A DNA stretch of 64,000 bases from Brachypodius melanocephalos (GCA_013398615.1 VZSR01003022.1:1471037-1535036), one strand, 5' to 3'; positions 13,553 through 26,000 are shown, numbered from the stretch's first letter. The notes: generated from the sequence alone by a model not told the origin. Numbers and translations are program-made.

Positions 13553-13720
13553 GCATGGCCTGGAGCCCACTCCTCTGAGACAAAAAATTGGAATAAATGT
13601 CCTACAACACATCGACTTTCCTACAGTTGTCCCTGTCCTGAACTAGTATTTGCTATTTCACAACAGAGATGGTTTTCACTGGATTTTGCCTGTCCTGTAG
13701 ATCATCTCCAGGCAGTTTCT
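13553..13720 (+). repeat. Direct repeat copy B (partner 11319-11484)
   Basis: Same orientation and order as copy A, starting gcatggcctggagcccactc and ending at ggcagtttc before a poly-T run. The upstream half of the element is absent here. Confidence 0.88.
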
Positions 13721-14903
13721 TTTTTTTTTTTACTGTGGCTTCAAACTTTTTTATCCCTTTGGACCACCTGGTGCTGTGGTCTTCACACTGAACAGACTCA
13801 GATGCTGCAGCGGATTGAGGGTCCTCAGGGATCTTCACATTATTTTATCTGTGATCTTGGTAAGGAAAAAAAAAGTCCCACCTTGCAGTCTGTGACATGA
13901 GATGAGGGCTGAATTTCACGTCTAATTTTCAGGCAGTCCAATTGGGAAGGATGACTGCAGCTCTCACAGAGATGACAGCAGAGCATCCCCTGTTGTTCCA
14001 CGGCTGTCACTCCCACCAGCACAGGGAGGAACCACATCCCACAGCCAGCATGGCTCAGCTGTGCGCTTCCCAGAGAGTCTCTTCCTTCTCAGCCAGGGAT
14101 GTGAGGCTCTGAAAAAGCCCTTAGTACTTTCGAGGAAAAGAGAAAAGGGAAAACAATTAGTTAATTTCTAAAAAATAAGTTTGTAAGGAATAGGAGATCA
14201 TGAAACAGGCACATTTGGCTCATTTTCCCTCAGAACTGAAAGGCTTTTTTAGAGCACTGTGCAGAATTATTTTATTTCCAGGAGTTTCCCCTTCATCTGC
14301 ATTAGAGTGGCAGGTCTGTGCTTACACAACATTGCAGAGACCTGTCCAAAGAACTTCCCTGTGTGTTCCCAAGCCAGCAGCAGGCAGCTGCTGTCCCCAG
14401 TGCTGGGATATTTTCTGGTTGCAGAGCTCTGGCCACAGGCACACACAGCCCGTGTTTGCACTGCTCAGGCTCTAGCCAGCACCTCTATTTCTCATCAGTC
14501 AGGAAAAAAAAAAACCCCAAACATAAACATTACAAGGTTATATCCAGCACTGATTTCTATTTTTGTCATCTTTAAAATAGTAGGTAAGTCCCGTAGCTCT
14601 ATCCAAGTTGGCCCCATTCCTCTTTTTGTTTGTTTGGGGGTTTAATTATCTTGGAAGAAACTTGCTGGTGATTTCGGGTCTCTGCTGCGGTGCTGCGACC
14701 GAGTCTGTGCTCGGATTATTCATTTCCAAGCCTGTGTTTTGCAAAGCTTGCCACCTCCATGCCCCTCCCCACCAGGGAGAATTTCAAAGTCTGTGCTTTC
14801 TCTCCTCCTTGAGCAGCACAGACCGAGGGGAGGCTGCTGGAAGTGGGATAAAAGCACCAACTCTCCCATTTCCGAGCAGAAAACGGGAGACTGGTGGAGG
14901 AAG

Positions 14904-14908
<5 letters not shown>

Positions 14909-14936
<28 letters not shown>
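14909..14936 (+). repeat. Poly(A) run of 28 bases
   Basis: Uninterrupted A homopolymer. No retroposed gene is recognisable upstream of it and no target-site duplication was seen. Confidence 0.95.
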
Positions 14937-14939
<3 letters not shown>

Positions 14940-15114
14940 TGTGAGGGGGATTTTGGCAGCAAAAGGCCAGTGCCCTGTGGAGAACTGCGGGGGGAATTGT
15001 GTCCTGGGGCAGCTGGCAGCTCCCAGGCTGGAAAGGCAGATGCTGAACAGACCCGTGCGTGAGCAGAGCTGCCGAGCAGCCAGCCAAGGTGCAGGACAGT
15101 AGCAGCCTGAAATT

Positions 15115-15127
15115 TTATAAATAAACA
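15115..15127 (+). promoter_or_regulatory. Overlapping MEF2 and forkhead motifs
   Basis: ttataaataa (MEF2 consensus) overlaps ataaaca (forkhead RTAAAYA). This pairing echoes the MEF2/FOXO inputs described for the mouse MYOCD enhancer. It is motif evidence only. Confidence 0.25.
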
Positions 15128-15749
15128 CAGCTTGCAGATGGCAACAAGAAGATTCCTGTTCCTGCCCCAGGTCTGTGCAGGATGAGATGCTCCCCGAGGC
15201 TGCTGTGTGCTGTAAGCTCTGCTGGGTGCCCTCGGCACAGCTCACCATCCTCCTGAGCAGGCAGAGCCCTGCAGGAGAGCAGATTCTCTGGTTTTCAGCA
15301 CTGTCTAATGTCAGGAGAAGAATTGGGCTGGAGCAGGTCCGTGTGTGAGAGGGAGATGCCCCTGTTCTGCCCCAAGGCACCACGGCCTTGCTGATGTATT
15401 TCAGCCAGAGCTGGGCTGAGGAGACACTGAGGAACAGCAGTGGAAGTTCTGGGCTCAGGTATAGGGGTTAAACAGGGCAAGGGCAGGGCACTCAGAGCAT
15501 CAGTGATGGGCTCAACATCTCCACGAGAACAGGGCCCAGGGAGACCAGAAGAAAGCCCTGTCCTGAGAGCACCAGGTGGGATCAGTGTCTGTGCATCCCC
15601 GTGCCTGAGACACTGAGCCGAGTCCAGAGGTCACCTGGGTGGGGAGGGCTGGCAGCGCTGCATGCACAGTCCTCCAGCAATCTGACAGTTTGAGTGAAAT
15701 TTGGGATCCATCTGCACCCTCTTCCATGGCCAAGGCAGGCAAGCAATGG

Positions 15750-15930
15750 CATAAGATTCAGAGAAATAATGCATCTAATCCGCCTGAGTAATGCTAATGC
15801 AAGCCTCTTGATTAGTGTTTAGAAACCAGGCAAACAATTGATTTAAAATAATTGGTAAATTATGATTAAATAAAAACATTTATACAAAAGAGTTTGTCAT
15901 TGATATGGTTAAATAAATATTTGTAGAAGT
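15750..15930. other. AT-rich, homeobox-motif-dense block
   Basis: Strongly AT-rich against GC-rich flanks, with many TAAT cores and a taatgctaatgcaag stretch. No coding or repeat signature. It could be a conserved regulatory element; this is inferred from composition only. Confidence 0.2.
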
Positions 15931-17954
15931 AACTTATACTTGGCCCGGTGCCTGGGCGATGAGCTCTCTTGGGCTGGCTGTGGTTTCATTTTAATAAAGA
16001 CCAGAAGGCATTCCAGGAATACATAATGCTCCCAGCCCATCCGATGTATATCTGGGGCTTCAGCTCTGCTCGCCACTAACCCTGGCCCAGCTTTGCTTTG
16101 TATCCCTGGCTGGTGCTTGTCACACCCCTCCCCAAAAATCACCCTCCTCGTTCGGGGCTGAGCCACCAAACGAGCTGGCAGGAGGGAGGGATGCAGATGG
16201 GAGCAGAGGTGGGGTGGTTCACGCTGCTCTGTGGGGAAGCCTCGAGCTCTGGAGCTGCTGCAGGGCTTAGAGCAGCACAGCTCTTATCTGGCCCTGCTCA
16301 GTGGGAGATTTCCAAGAGCTTTACGGAGGGGTTAGCCTCATTACGGCCAGTTAGAGATAACGAAACCCAACGGAGACGTGACTCGCCCAAAGTCCCGCTG
16401 AGGAGGGAACAGAAGCCAGGTCACTCCTGGCTGGGCCCTGTGGAGCCTCCTCAGCTCTTGGAGTGTTGCAGACTTGTCCCCTTCAGCTCCAGAGCCTGGC
16501 AGAGTCTGCCCTGCCTGGGCATCCAGCTGCTCCATGGACCAAAGGGACTCGTGCAGCCCCTCTGGCACCTGCCCTGCCAAGGAGCTATGGAAACCCCCCC
16601 AGAGTGAAGGGTGAGCAAAATGGGTTGTGTGAGGGCCTGGAGATGATACTGGCACTTCCATTGCCTCTCTCCCTCATTTCCAGCCAGCCACTGAATCACC
16701 AGTCACTGCTGGCAGCTGCCAGACCAGGCTCAAAATCCTTCCTCTGCCTCCGCCGGCCACCCAGAAAGCAGCTGAGGGCTCATCACTGCTACAAAACACA
16801 CCAGCCTGGCCTCACATGCTCCTCATTGCCCTCAGCACTGCTCATGCAGCTCCTCTCACCAGTCCAGCTGGCTGGGAAGTCCTGTTTGTGGGGACATCAC
16901 CCTGGCCCCAGCCTCACCCTCCTCATGCTCTGGCAGAGGATCCTCAGCCTGGAGGGTGAGGGCTGCCCAAAGAGAGTGCACATTTGGCTGGCAGGAAAGG
17001 CAGGAGAGCCACTGGACAGCACTCAGAGGTATCCAGCAGCACAGCCTGGGGGTGGGAAGGTGTGCTTGGACCCTTGCTGGGGTGGGCAGCGGGGCTGGCT
17101 GCAAGAGGAAGGACACAGGCAGCCAGCTCTAGGCTTGGTTTGCACCATTAACAGGGCACTGGAGAGGTGCAGGGAGGAAGTTCCTGCTCTGCTGGGCTGC
17201 AGCATTTGAGGCTTACCCCAGGCACCACTTCAAGGGGAGTTCAGCACCTGGGAGCATCCTGCCTGTGGCCCAAAGCATCAGAACAGCCGTGGGTGTGAGA
17301 GAAGTCCCTTGAAGGGAGCAAGTCACCGGCTCCATTGGGAAACCATCCCCAGAATGTCATCTCCAATGGGTTAAAATAGAAATTTGCCTGCCCCAGCTGT
17401 GAAACACAGAAATTCACAGTCCCACTCACTGTACACCCCCTCAGTTGTGCCTGCAGGGAATTCACAGAGCCTTTCCCCAGTTCTCCTCCCCACAGGGACA
17501 GGGAACCAGACCCTCCACTGCCTGTGAGTCCACCCCAGGGCCACGCTCAGGGCATGTGGTGCTGCTGTGCTGGACCTCCCACCGAGGCCAGAGCCCTTGG
17601 TGTCCCACCACAGCCATGAGTCAGGAGGCAGCTCCTGGTATCTCCCATCCCACATCCCATCCCTCTGGACAGCACGGGCTGCGTCTGGCCTGGCCCTTCC
17701 CCCTGCTCTGCATGGGACAGGGGAGGTCCCTGAGTGCCTTGAGCTCCTGCCAGCAAAGCCCACTTGACCTGAGCACTGTGCTCCAGCCAGTGACCCCATG
17801 GAGAGCATCACCCCTCCCCGACCTCCCTCAAACCAAGACCCTGAGCCTTTAACTCTTCCTTCACCTGCTCTGATCCCCTCTGCCCTCCCTCCTGAGGCTT
17901 CTGGAGCTGATGGAGCGGCTGCAGCCACTGCTGCTGGAGGACCAGCCTGTCCTT

Positions 17955-18218
17955 CAACAAATTAGAGCTTGTTATAGGTTGTGTCACCTCCTAAGAAAGA
18001 TGTATCTCCATCCCCAGTGGAGGAGGAAAGGGAAAGAGGGAAGGAGGGAAAGAGAGAAGGAAGGAAGGAAGGAAGGAAGGAAGGAAGGAAGGAAGGAAGG
18101 AAGGAAGGAAGGAAGGAAGGAAGGAAGGAAGGCAGGCATTGGAAACTCCAAAGGGAGCAGGGACACCTGAGTGGAGCTTTGGCCAGCAGGAGCAGTAAAT
18201 CAAACAGGAGTTTGCAAA
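17955..18218 (+). repeat. Dispersed element copy 1 with GGAA microsatellite core
   Basis: Flanks reading gcttgttataggttgtgtca and ggagctttggccagcaggag enclose a long pure (GGAA)n array at about 18,053-18,132. The same flanks recur at 20670-20904. The element family is not recognised. Confidence 0.85.
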
Positions 18219-18429
18219 AAGGTGTCAGGAGTGACAATCTGCCTGGAGCCAGGCAGTCAGGGATGAGTGCCAGTGCATCCAGGGTCCCTGCAGCCTGGAG
18301 CACACGAGGAGGGACAGACATGGGACACGGGACATGGGACATGGGACAGCCTCCAGCACAGTGCCCGGCTCTGGCAGCTCTCCACACTCACCGCACATCC
18401 CTGCTCAGTAAACACAACAGCCAGAGTTT

Positions 18430-18670
18430 TACAGTCAAATATTTATGCTAGTAAAAAACATTTTACATAATCTTTAAACAGCTATGTCATCTCCCTATTT
18501 TCATTCTCTGATCTTTCTGGTTTGAGTCGGGATTGGAGAATTTCGTGTATTTACAAAGAAATAAATATTATGATGAAAACATCGGGCAGCTTAATAGTAG
18601 CTTTAGCAAAGTGCAGAAGTATTTTTGTGTTCATGTTGTCAATTGCATAATATTTTCTGGACCTTCATAA
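18430..18670. other. AT-rich block, possible conserved element
   Basis: Low-GC, non-repetitive DNA with atttatgc and tgtatttaca motifs between GC-rich neighbours. No coding signal. Possible regulatory element by composition only. Confidence 0.2.
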
Positions 18671-20669
18671 ATTGAGGAACCTTGCTTGGATGCTTGCAGC
18701 AGTGTGATAAATAGTTCACAGCTCCAATTCAAGCAAGGCTGTCTGCTGCCGGAATGGGAAGAGCTCATGACATCCCTGCCATAAATTCCAGCCCTCAAGC
18801 TCTGTGAGGAGATAGGGAGGGGACAGACCACTTAAAAGTGTGGCAGACAGTGGCAAATTCAGGATTCAGGAATGCTGCTGCGATGGTGCTCACCAGGTGT
18901 TGTCAGAAGTGAAGGATTGGATCATCCCTGCTCCCAGCTCCCTGACCTAAGAAAATCCCATGCTCCGGGAGTGTCCTGAGCTAGGACACAGCCAGGATCT
19001 TTCTGAGCAGGTCCCTAGAGACCAGGGGCAGAGACACTGCTGCCTCACTAGCTCCAGCTCAGAAAGTCTCTGTTTGTCCCAGATGTGGAGAGGAATGTCC
19101 TGATTGTTTACCACGTGAAAGCCACAGGAGCTCTTTCCTGTGCAATTCACCCCCAGGTAAGTCTCAGGCACGCAAAGAGAAGATCATTTTTTCTTCAGGT
19201 TCCTAAAGGCCATGATGAGCAGCATGGCTGGAGCTGTGCTGGTGCAGTCTCAGAGCAGGAGGTTCATATCTGCCCTGAATTTAGATCCACTAATGGGGAG
19301 ATCAGGGAAAATTCTTTCTCAGGGAAAGATTTCTTCCTCCATTCTCTGTCCCGATGATGACATCCTGGCAGCAGGCATCTTCAAAGGATGTCCAGAGCTC
19401 CTTGTGAGCCTTGGCTACTGGTTTCCCTGTGATACCTGCCCTTGCCTACTGCTCTATACCCAGCATTGGGTACAAATGGAAGAATGCACTCCTCCTGAGC
19501 AACAGATTTGTAAAGGCAACTCTTTTTCCAGCTTTCCCACTCCTTCAGGATTCAGAGTTATGCCAGCTTGGGGACATTCAGCACAGAGCTGTGTGCCAGT
19601 ACAGCTGTCCCTGCCCCTGGGAGCTTGGACACCACAGCTGCAGCAAATTATCACCGCTCTACACACGGGATGGGGCAGTCAGGGCTGGGAGTTCCTTCCA
19701 TCAGATCTGCCCTTCCAGGACATGCTGGAAGATTCAAGAAATAAGGCCATGGCAGGAGGGGTCTTTTCCAAACGGAGCTGCCAGGTGCTAGAGAAGAGAA
19801 GTCAAAGACAAAGCAGTCTCGTTCCCACAGGAGAGGACAATCTGAGCAGGCACGACTGGCAGAACACCAGGTTTGGGGAAACCCCCCTTCTCTGGCACAC
19901 ACTGTCACACACTGACCCCTCCAAGTCCCCAGAGGGTTTCGCTGGAACTTCAGCTCAGCTTGGTTCTTTTTCCCATAGCTGCAAATCTGCATACAAACAA
20001 ACAATCTGCTTTAAAATAAATCAGTCCCATAAACAATAGGGTGTGTTGGGAGATTAGAAGGGATGGCTTCCTGGGATCTGGTGAGCAGCACAGAGCTGAT
20101 ATCCTTCTGGCTCTGGGGTGTGACTTCTCAGTTCAAAGGAATTCCCTGCCATGACTAATTCATTCTGCCATTTGAGGCTCACTCTTCCACTCACTGCAGT
20201 CAATTTGACTCAGTTTACAAGAGAGGTGCTTATAGCAGAGCTGAGAACAGGGGAATGGGGAGCAGTTGTGGTCTGTGCAGGGACTTATGTGCCTGTGTCA
20301 CCTTCCAGAGAAAGGTGGGGATGCAGCTGGTGGTGAGGCCAATTTCAGAGCAGAACAGCGACTGTAGTGCAGACACAGCTGAGACACAAGGGCTGAGCAA
20401 TTGACAACTCTGGAAACTCGTGAAGACCTTGTGAAGGGATAAACATTTCTGGGCCATCTAAAGCAGGCAGCAGCCAGGCAGATGGCTCAATATCTGTGGT
20501 GGGATCTCACTCCTGTCCTTGCCTCTGAGGTTCATGAGAGACAACTTTCCTCTGTTTCCTGAGGACATCAAGAGCACACGTAGCCAGGGCTGAGTCTCAC
20601 GTAATGACCACAGGGAAACAGCAGCTCTGGGCTGTGAGTTCAGCAGTTGAGCAATTTGCTGGGATGAGT
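18671..20669. other. Upstream intergenic DNA, nothing recognised
   Basis: Contains a 275-codon open frame (19,212-20,039) without domains, splice context or family resemblance; treated as chance. No repeats or RNA genes recognised. Confidence 0.6.
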
Positions 20670-20904
20670 CAACAAACTAGAGCTTGTTATAGGTTGTGTC
20701 ACCTCCTAAGAAAGATGTGTCTCCATCCTCCACTGGTATCCCCTGGAGGAGGAAAGGGAGGGAGGGAGGGAGGGAAGAAGCAAGCAAGGAAGGAAGGAAG
20801 GCATTGGAAGGCATTGGAAGGCATTGGAAACTCCAGAGAGAGCAGGGATACCTGAATGGAGCTTTGGCCAGCAGAAGCAGTAAATCAAACAGGAGTTTGC
20901 AAAG
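20670..20904 (+). repeat. Dispersed element copy 2 with short GGAG/GGAA core
   Basis: Same left and right flanks as the copy at 17955, with a shorter, more degenerate ggga/ggaa core and a tripled ggcattggaa next to it. Orientation is the same; spacing between copies is 2.7 kb. Confidence 0.85.
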
Positions 20905-21264
20905 CAAAAAAGTACAAATCCCTGCAGTTTGAGTCACAGGGTGTCTGTGAGTCCTGCCTTGTCCTTGTTCATGGCATGGTTCTGCTGAGTGGTGGAGTTT
21001 GTTCGTTGTTGTGATTGTGATGTTAACTCCATTAGAGAGGACGTTTCAAGTGCAGTGGACTAAACATTACAAAAAATTAGTAAGGAGCAAGACTCTGGCC
21101 ACTTTGCTAGACAATACAGCAGAACTCTGTTTACCAGCTCAGCTCAATGCTTGGAGATTAATTTATTTAAATAATCTCTCCCTTGCCAGTCCTTAAGGAA
21201 AATCCACTTTATCAGATGTAGCATGAGCAGGAAATCACTTCCATAGTAAGCAGGGAGTTCAGCT

Positions 21265-21562
21265 CAGGACAGCCTCATCAACCTCAGCTGCCAGGTAACA
21301 AGCAATAGGCCAAGAGGAAATGGTCTGAACTTGTGCCAGGATTTAGGAGAAATTTCTTCACTGTAAGAGTGTTCAGGCATTGGAAGTGGCTGCCCAGGCA
21401 AGTGGTGGAATGGCCATCCCTGGAAATGTTCAATAAATGTGTAGAGTAGCTGCTTAGAGACATGGGCAATGATGGGTTTAACAGTGCTGGGTTGGCAGCT
21501 GGACTGGATGATCTCAGAGGGCTTTTCCAACCTGAATGATTCTGTGCTTCTGTGGTTCTACT
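21265..21562 (+). mobile_element. CR1 LINE fragment, 3' end
   Basis: Reads as the end of the avian CR1 consensus: aggaaatggtctgaacttg, gaaatttcttcactgtaaga, ggaagtggctgcccagg, ccatccctggaaatgttcaa, and gatgatctcagagggctttt followed by ccaacctgaatgattctgtg and a degenerate octamer tail. No intact reverse transcriptase. Confidence 0.93.
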
Positions 21563-22599
21563 ACAGGGACTACATGAGGGTGAGAGACCCCAGGGGTTCT
21601 CTGCTTTACTGGGGCACCGATGACTCAGAGCCTCTGGGGCCATGAGTGTAGAAGCCCTGAAATTCCTCTCCCCAAACCAAACTGATCAGGAGTACTTCCC
21701 AGAAACCACGGGATTAAAATAAAGTTTTAAAAAAAAAAAGATAAAAACCAAACCAATCCCAACACAACTTCAAATCAGTCATGATCTAGAGGGAATTTAG
21801 GCAGCTTCCTAGGTGAGAGCCAGGTGCCAGGGAAGCTGAGATCTGTCCTGGACTTATCTTGGCTTGTACTACTTACACTACACAGTAAAAGGTGCCAGCA
21901 AATCATCCACTCAAGTGAACCAGATATGGGCCCGAGGAAGGGGAGCCCCAAAAGGTCTGTTTCTCTTTATTTGGTGTGTTTGCAATCATCTTCCCTTCTT
22001 TGAGAGCATTGTTTGGTAGGTGGGGAGGGATCCTCCATTACAACAGTGTCCTGGGCCTCCTTGGGATCGCTGTGGCACGAGAAACTTTGAGCCAAGGTTT
22101 AGCCCTGCCTTGCACATCCCATGATAGGACACGAGTGCCTGCAGCACATCTCAGGTGGATAAACCCCCTGGATACAGGCACACACTGGGGAAGGTTGGGG
22201 TAAAGCTCTGGGCACAGCGGTGTGGCAGCAGGGATGCTCGGATGGCACACCTGAGCGCTCACAGGGCACCTCCTAACGGGGATGGCATCCAAAGCAGCTG
22301 GAACTCAGCTGGAACGACCTTCCAAAAGCCATCCTCTCGCTGGGACGCTTGTCCCGACACCTATAATATATAACTATGTGTATTTATATATTTTCGTTTT
22401 TCTGAAGGTTCTGATTCGATCCTCACATTTCTAATGTTAAAGTGCGAATTCCCCCGAACCCCTCTGCTCCAAATCCATCCAGCTGCCCTTCCCTCGTCGT
22501 TGGGAAGTGAAGCCCCCAGTGTCCCACCACGCTGTAAAGAGTTAAGCTCCGTCTCTGTTGATATTTCCAGCGGCTCCCAAAGCCGGCTGGGACGGGGAG
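21563..22599. other. Proximal upstream region of MYOCD
   Basis: No gene or repeat. It has an A-rich stretch at about 21,720-21,760 and an unusual AT tract (tataatatataac) near 22,362 just before the CpG-richer promoter-proximal DNA. Confidence 0.6.
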
Positions 22600-22998
22600 C
22601 GCCCGGATTGGCTGCGTGCGGCCGGTAGTAATTAGGATCAGATATCAAACTCCTGTCTTTGCTAAGACCCTTTCCGATAGTCGCTGCTCCCCGCTAGACG
22701 ATGACATCAGCCGGGACACCCAGCTGCTGGTAGTAAACTCCAGCGGGAGGAGGCTCCGCGTTAATTAGCTCAGCACTGCACAGGGGGAGCGGTCGGTGTC
22801 TGTGCGGGGTCACTGCTGGATGGGACCAAACCTTACAAAGCCACTCGCTGCTCCTTGCCAGCCGGCTGTAAAAGCACCCAGAGGGTCCGGGAGAGCTGGA
22901 TGAATCCTGAGCACCGGGCACGCTTTGGTCGGCTTTTCCCTGTGGAGGAAGTGAATGGTTTAAGTGAGGGGGCGGCTGGATCTGGTCCCTGAGGCACC
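22600..22998 (+). promoter_or_regulatory. MYOCD: Probable MYOCD promoter and 5' leader
   Basis: About 400 bases directly upstream of the start codon are richer in CpG than the flank. They contain an inverted CCAAT box (attgg at 22607-22611), a CRE/AP-1-like tgacatca near 22703, and a weak TATA-like gtaaaag near 22867. The start site cannot be fixed by reading. An upstream non-coding exon is not excluded. Confidence 0.45.
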
Positions 22999-23053
22999 AT
23001 GACACTCCTGGGCTCTGAGCACTCCTTGCTGATTCGGAGCAAGTTCAGATCAG
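22999..23053 (+). CDS. MYOCD: MYOCD coding exon 1
   Basis: Encodes residues 1-18 (MTLLGSEHSLLIRSKFRS) plus the first base of codon 19. It ends at TCAG|gtaggg. This N-terminal peptide is specific to the long cardiac isoform and in mammals mediates MEF2 binding. The Met has a purine at -3 (ACC ATG) and no upstream in-frame extension resembles the family. Confidence 0.95.
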
Positions 23054-26000
23054 GTAGGGAAAACCTTGAGATTTCTCTTGAAAAACTTCTCTCTCTGTCC
23101 AGCCGTGGCCACAGACTTTGCATTAAATGTTCGGAAGCAGCATGTGAGCAACAGAGCCGAGGGCTTGTAGAGCTGTCACGGCTTTCCTCTCACACAAGTG
23201 GAGAGACGCATCTTCCTTCCTCTCCTCTCCTTTTTTTTATTTTTTTTTCCCCCTGCTTTTTCACTGTCTTTGATTTATGCCTGTGGTTTATTTCGGTAAA
23301 ACTGCAATTCCCGGTTCTCCTGCTCCGAAGGATTCGGGCAGGGAGCCAAAAGGGCATCTGGGATAAACAAGATGCCATCCGTGTATTCCAGGTGCTCTTG
23401 CGGGCCCGTGTGGGATAAGCACGGGGAGAGGACGGGCCTGACACTCTCCCTGACAGGCAGGCAGCCCAGCTTGTTCCATTAGGGCCGTGACTAATTGGAG
23501 AAAAATGAGTTTGAAGAAATGCGTCATTTTTAGAAGTAAAAATAACAAATGGAACACGAAAAGTATTTAAAGTGACATCATCAGAGAAATAAAACCGGAG
23601 GCGCACAATTGATTGCCGCTCGCGGAGGGTTTGCGAGTCAAGCATGCCTCCAGCTCCTAAGTCAGGGGAAGCACCAGGCAGGGGCTTCTCCCAGGATGTT
23701 CACTGAGTGAAGGTGAGTGAAGGTGAACTATGGGACAGTCGCTTCTAGATCAGCCCCTCTGCTGGATGTTCATGCCTTTAGGCACTGGCTGCATCTATAG
23801 TAAGTATTCTCTCTTTGGGAGGGGGTGTCCTGACTCGTAGTTTGGATTTTATGCTCGTAACGTACTGCAAATTTTAACAGTAATGCCAAAAAAAAATTCT
23901 CAAGGTGCTTTCTCTGACCTTCCCAGAAGTGAAGTTCTCTCTGGGAATATTATCGGTGAGGATGTGCAGATAAATCAGCTGCATGTGCTGTACGGGATGC
24001 TTTAAATGCAGGCAGGGCAGTCACGTTGGAACATGCACCCGGTCTGGCATGTCACCCACGCCGTGTGTGTTTTTGCCTCCTTACTCATTGCAGATAATGA
24101 AATGGGAGATTTATGGGACTGATGGGAGACATGAGTGGTGTTATCAGGATCTCTTAGATAGCTGGGTGGTCAACTTAAACTTTGTTTTCTCAGCAAATAC
24201 AAAGTTGGCAATTGGTTGAAAACCCCAGAGTGTGTGTGCAAACACAAGTGTCCTAGTCTGGCTGAATTATACAAAGCCTGGGTCCAGGTCTTTGGTGTGG
24301 TTTCCATATCGCTCTGATCTTGCATTTCATTAGATTAAGTCATTCCTTAAATTTTGTTGATGTATTGGTACACTGCTGTTCATTTGAAAAAAAAAAAAAA
24401 AATCTCAGTCTGTAACAATTCCTCCAGCATGTACAAAGCAACACTGCCACCTCCCTGAGGAGCGGAGGACGGGCTGTGCGTTGTCCCTGCATTCTTTTCA
24501 AATGAACCAGGGTTGTTTTTGAGGTTCATTTCTGGTTTATTTGTAAGCTGGCTTCATTATGGAACCAACAGTGAGCTCTCTAAACATATTTTTCAAATGA
24601 TTCTCCAGGAAAAGTAAACTTTGTGGGTCTTTGCGTCCATAAATTCTCGTGCCTTTCAGCATTTCTAGGACAGTCAATTTGTGGGGCATTCTTTGGTTCG
24701 TGATTTATTCCCACAAGTGCTATCCCTTGCAATGGCCTGGTGAAAGGCAGGCTTCCCATTTGACAAAATTTCTCTGCCTGTTGATTTTGTTGGGCTCGCC
24801 AACATCCCAAAAGCGTGTCTGCACCTCGCTGTCCCCATGGCTGTGCCCGCTGCTAACGTGGGACACGGCCACAGCACAGCCCTGGCTGTCCCAGTGTGTG
24901 AGGCAGGAGGAGACCAGGCTGCTGAGAAACCCAAATAAACCAATAAAGCTGCTTTCAGTTTGTGCTGCATTTTTTAATAACGTGGGGAATAGAGAAGAAA
25001 AAGCCAACATTTCATGGAATCTCTTTTATTTGCAAGGCACGGTTTCCTGTGGCGTCCCTGCTCTGTGTGCAGGCTTGGTCAGCTGTAAAGCCCCACAAGG
25101 ATGGCAGGAGGTGCAGAGCTCTCATTTACCATCCTCTGCTCACTTGGAAGAGGGCTGAAAGCCTCAAACAGCCCATGGCTGTGCCCCACACCGTCCTGCA
25201 TGGCTCAGGGGCTGTGACACGGGACAGCAGCAGTTCCTGAGCTGTGTGTCTTGCAGAGAGGCAGGAGGGATCAGCCCCAAAATCCCAAGCCCCAAGGAGC
25301 CACGCCGAGCCATCGCTTTGGAAACGCTCTTGAGCGGGCAGGTGTGAGGCTCTGTTTGCTCCCCCAGGTTTGGGAAGGATTAGCTGTGCTCCATGACTCA
25401 TGATGAGTCTGAATCCCTCTTGAAGGATTCCAGGCCAATATTAAAGAGGGCTGAAGTAACTCTTAATAACTAAACTTTCGCTGTCTCTCCCTGGCCTGCG
25501 CATGCTGAGCAGCTGAAGGAGCTGTGTGAGTGTGTTAAGGGGAGCTGGAGACACATTACTTGTTGTTTCCTCCTCCCTGAATCCCTTTAATCTCTGTGCT
25601 ATGCACCAGGCAGAAAGTGGAGCCAGGAGGTGGCAGCTAGAAGATGTGGCACTGGTGTGGCTCCAGAGCCAGCTCTCTGGTCCCTCACTTCCATCTGACA
25701 GCATCAGTAGCAAGGAAAATGTGTTTATCCAGGAAAGGCTGCTGTGCTGGTGGCAGTGGCTCTTCTCAGTGTGCCCTGCATTCATCCTTTGAGTGCCACA
25801 GTGTTTTCTCCTGTTCTGTCTCTCCAGTGGTCCCAGTGAAGGACCAGCTGTGCCATGAGGAGGGACAGTGGCTATCCCAGTGCCAGGCATCAGGAACCTC
25901 TCCAGAGGAGAGAGAGAAAACCACCACCATGCTGCAGTCCTGCAGGGTCCCTCTTCCCTTCCTCAAGGATCTGTGTGCCTCTTTATTTTGTCTGTTTGGC

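Larger units (their letters stand above)
13721..17954. other. Upstream intergenic DNA with a poly(A) run and AT-rich block
   Basis: Holds the poly(A) run at 14,909, the MEF2/forkhead motif at 15,115 and the AT-rich block at 15,750. The 248-codon frame at 16,463-17,209 has no family resemblance and is taken as chance. Confidence 0.6.

Noticed and set aside
14880..14936. Poly(A) tail of a processed pseudogene
   Set aside because: No recognisable gene sequence precedes the A run and no target-site duplication is visible; CR1 elements do not end in poly(A).
16463..17209. 248-codon frame upstream of MYOCD
   Set aside because: No recognisable domain, no splice or promoter context, and overlapping frames on the other strand are similarly open.
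19212..20039. 275-codon frame upstream of MYOCD
   Set aside because: Low-complexity composition without family resemblance; expected by chance over 20 kb of GC-rich DNA.
1..22600. An additional protein-coding gene upstream of MYOCD
   Set aside because: No exon-like segment with family resemblance or paired splice sites was found on either strand.
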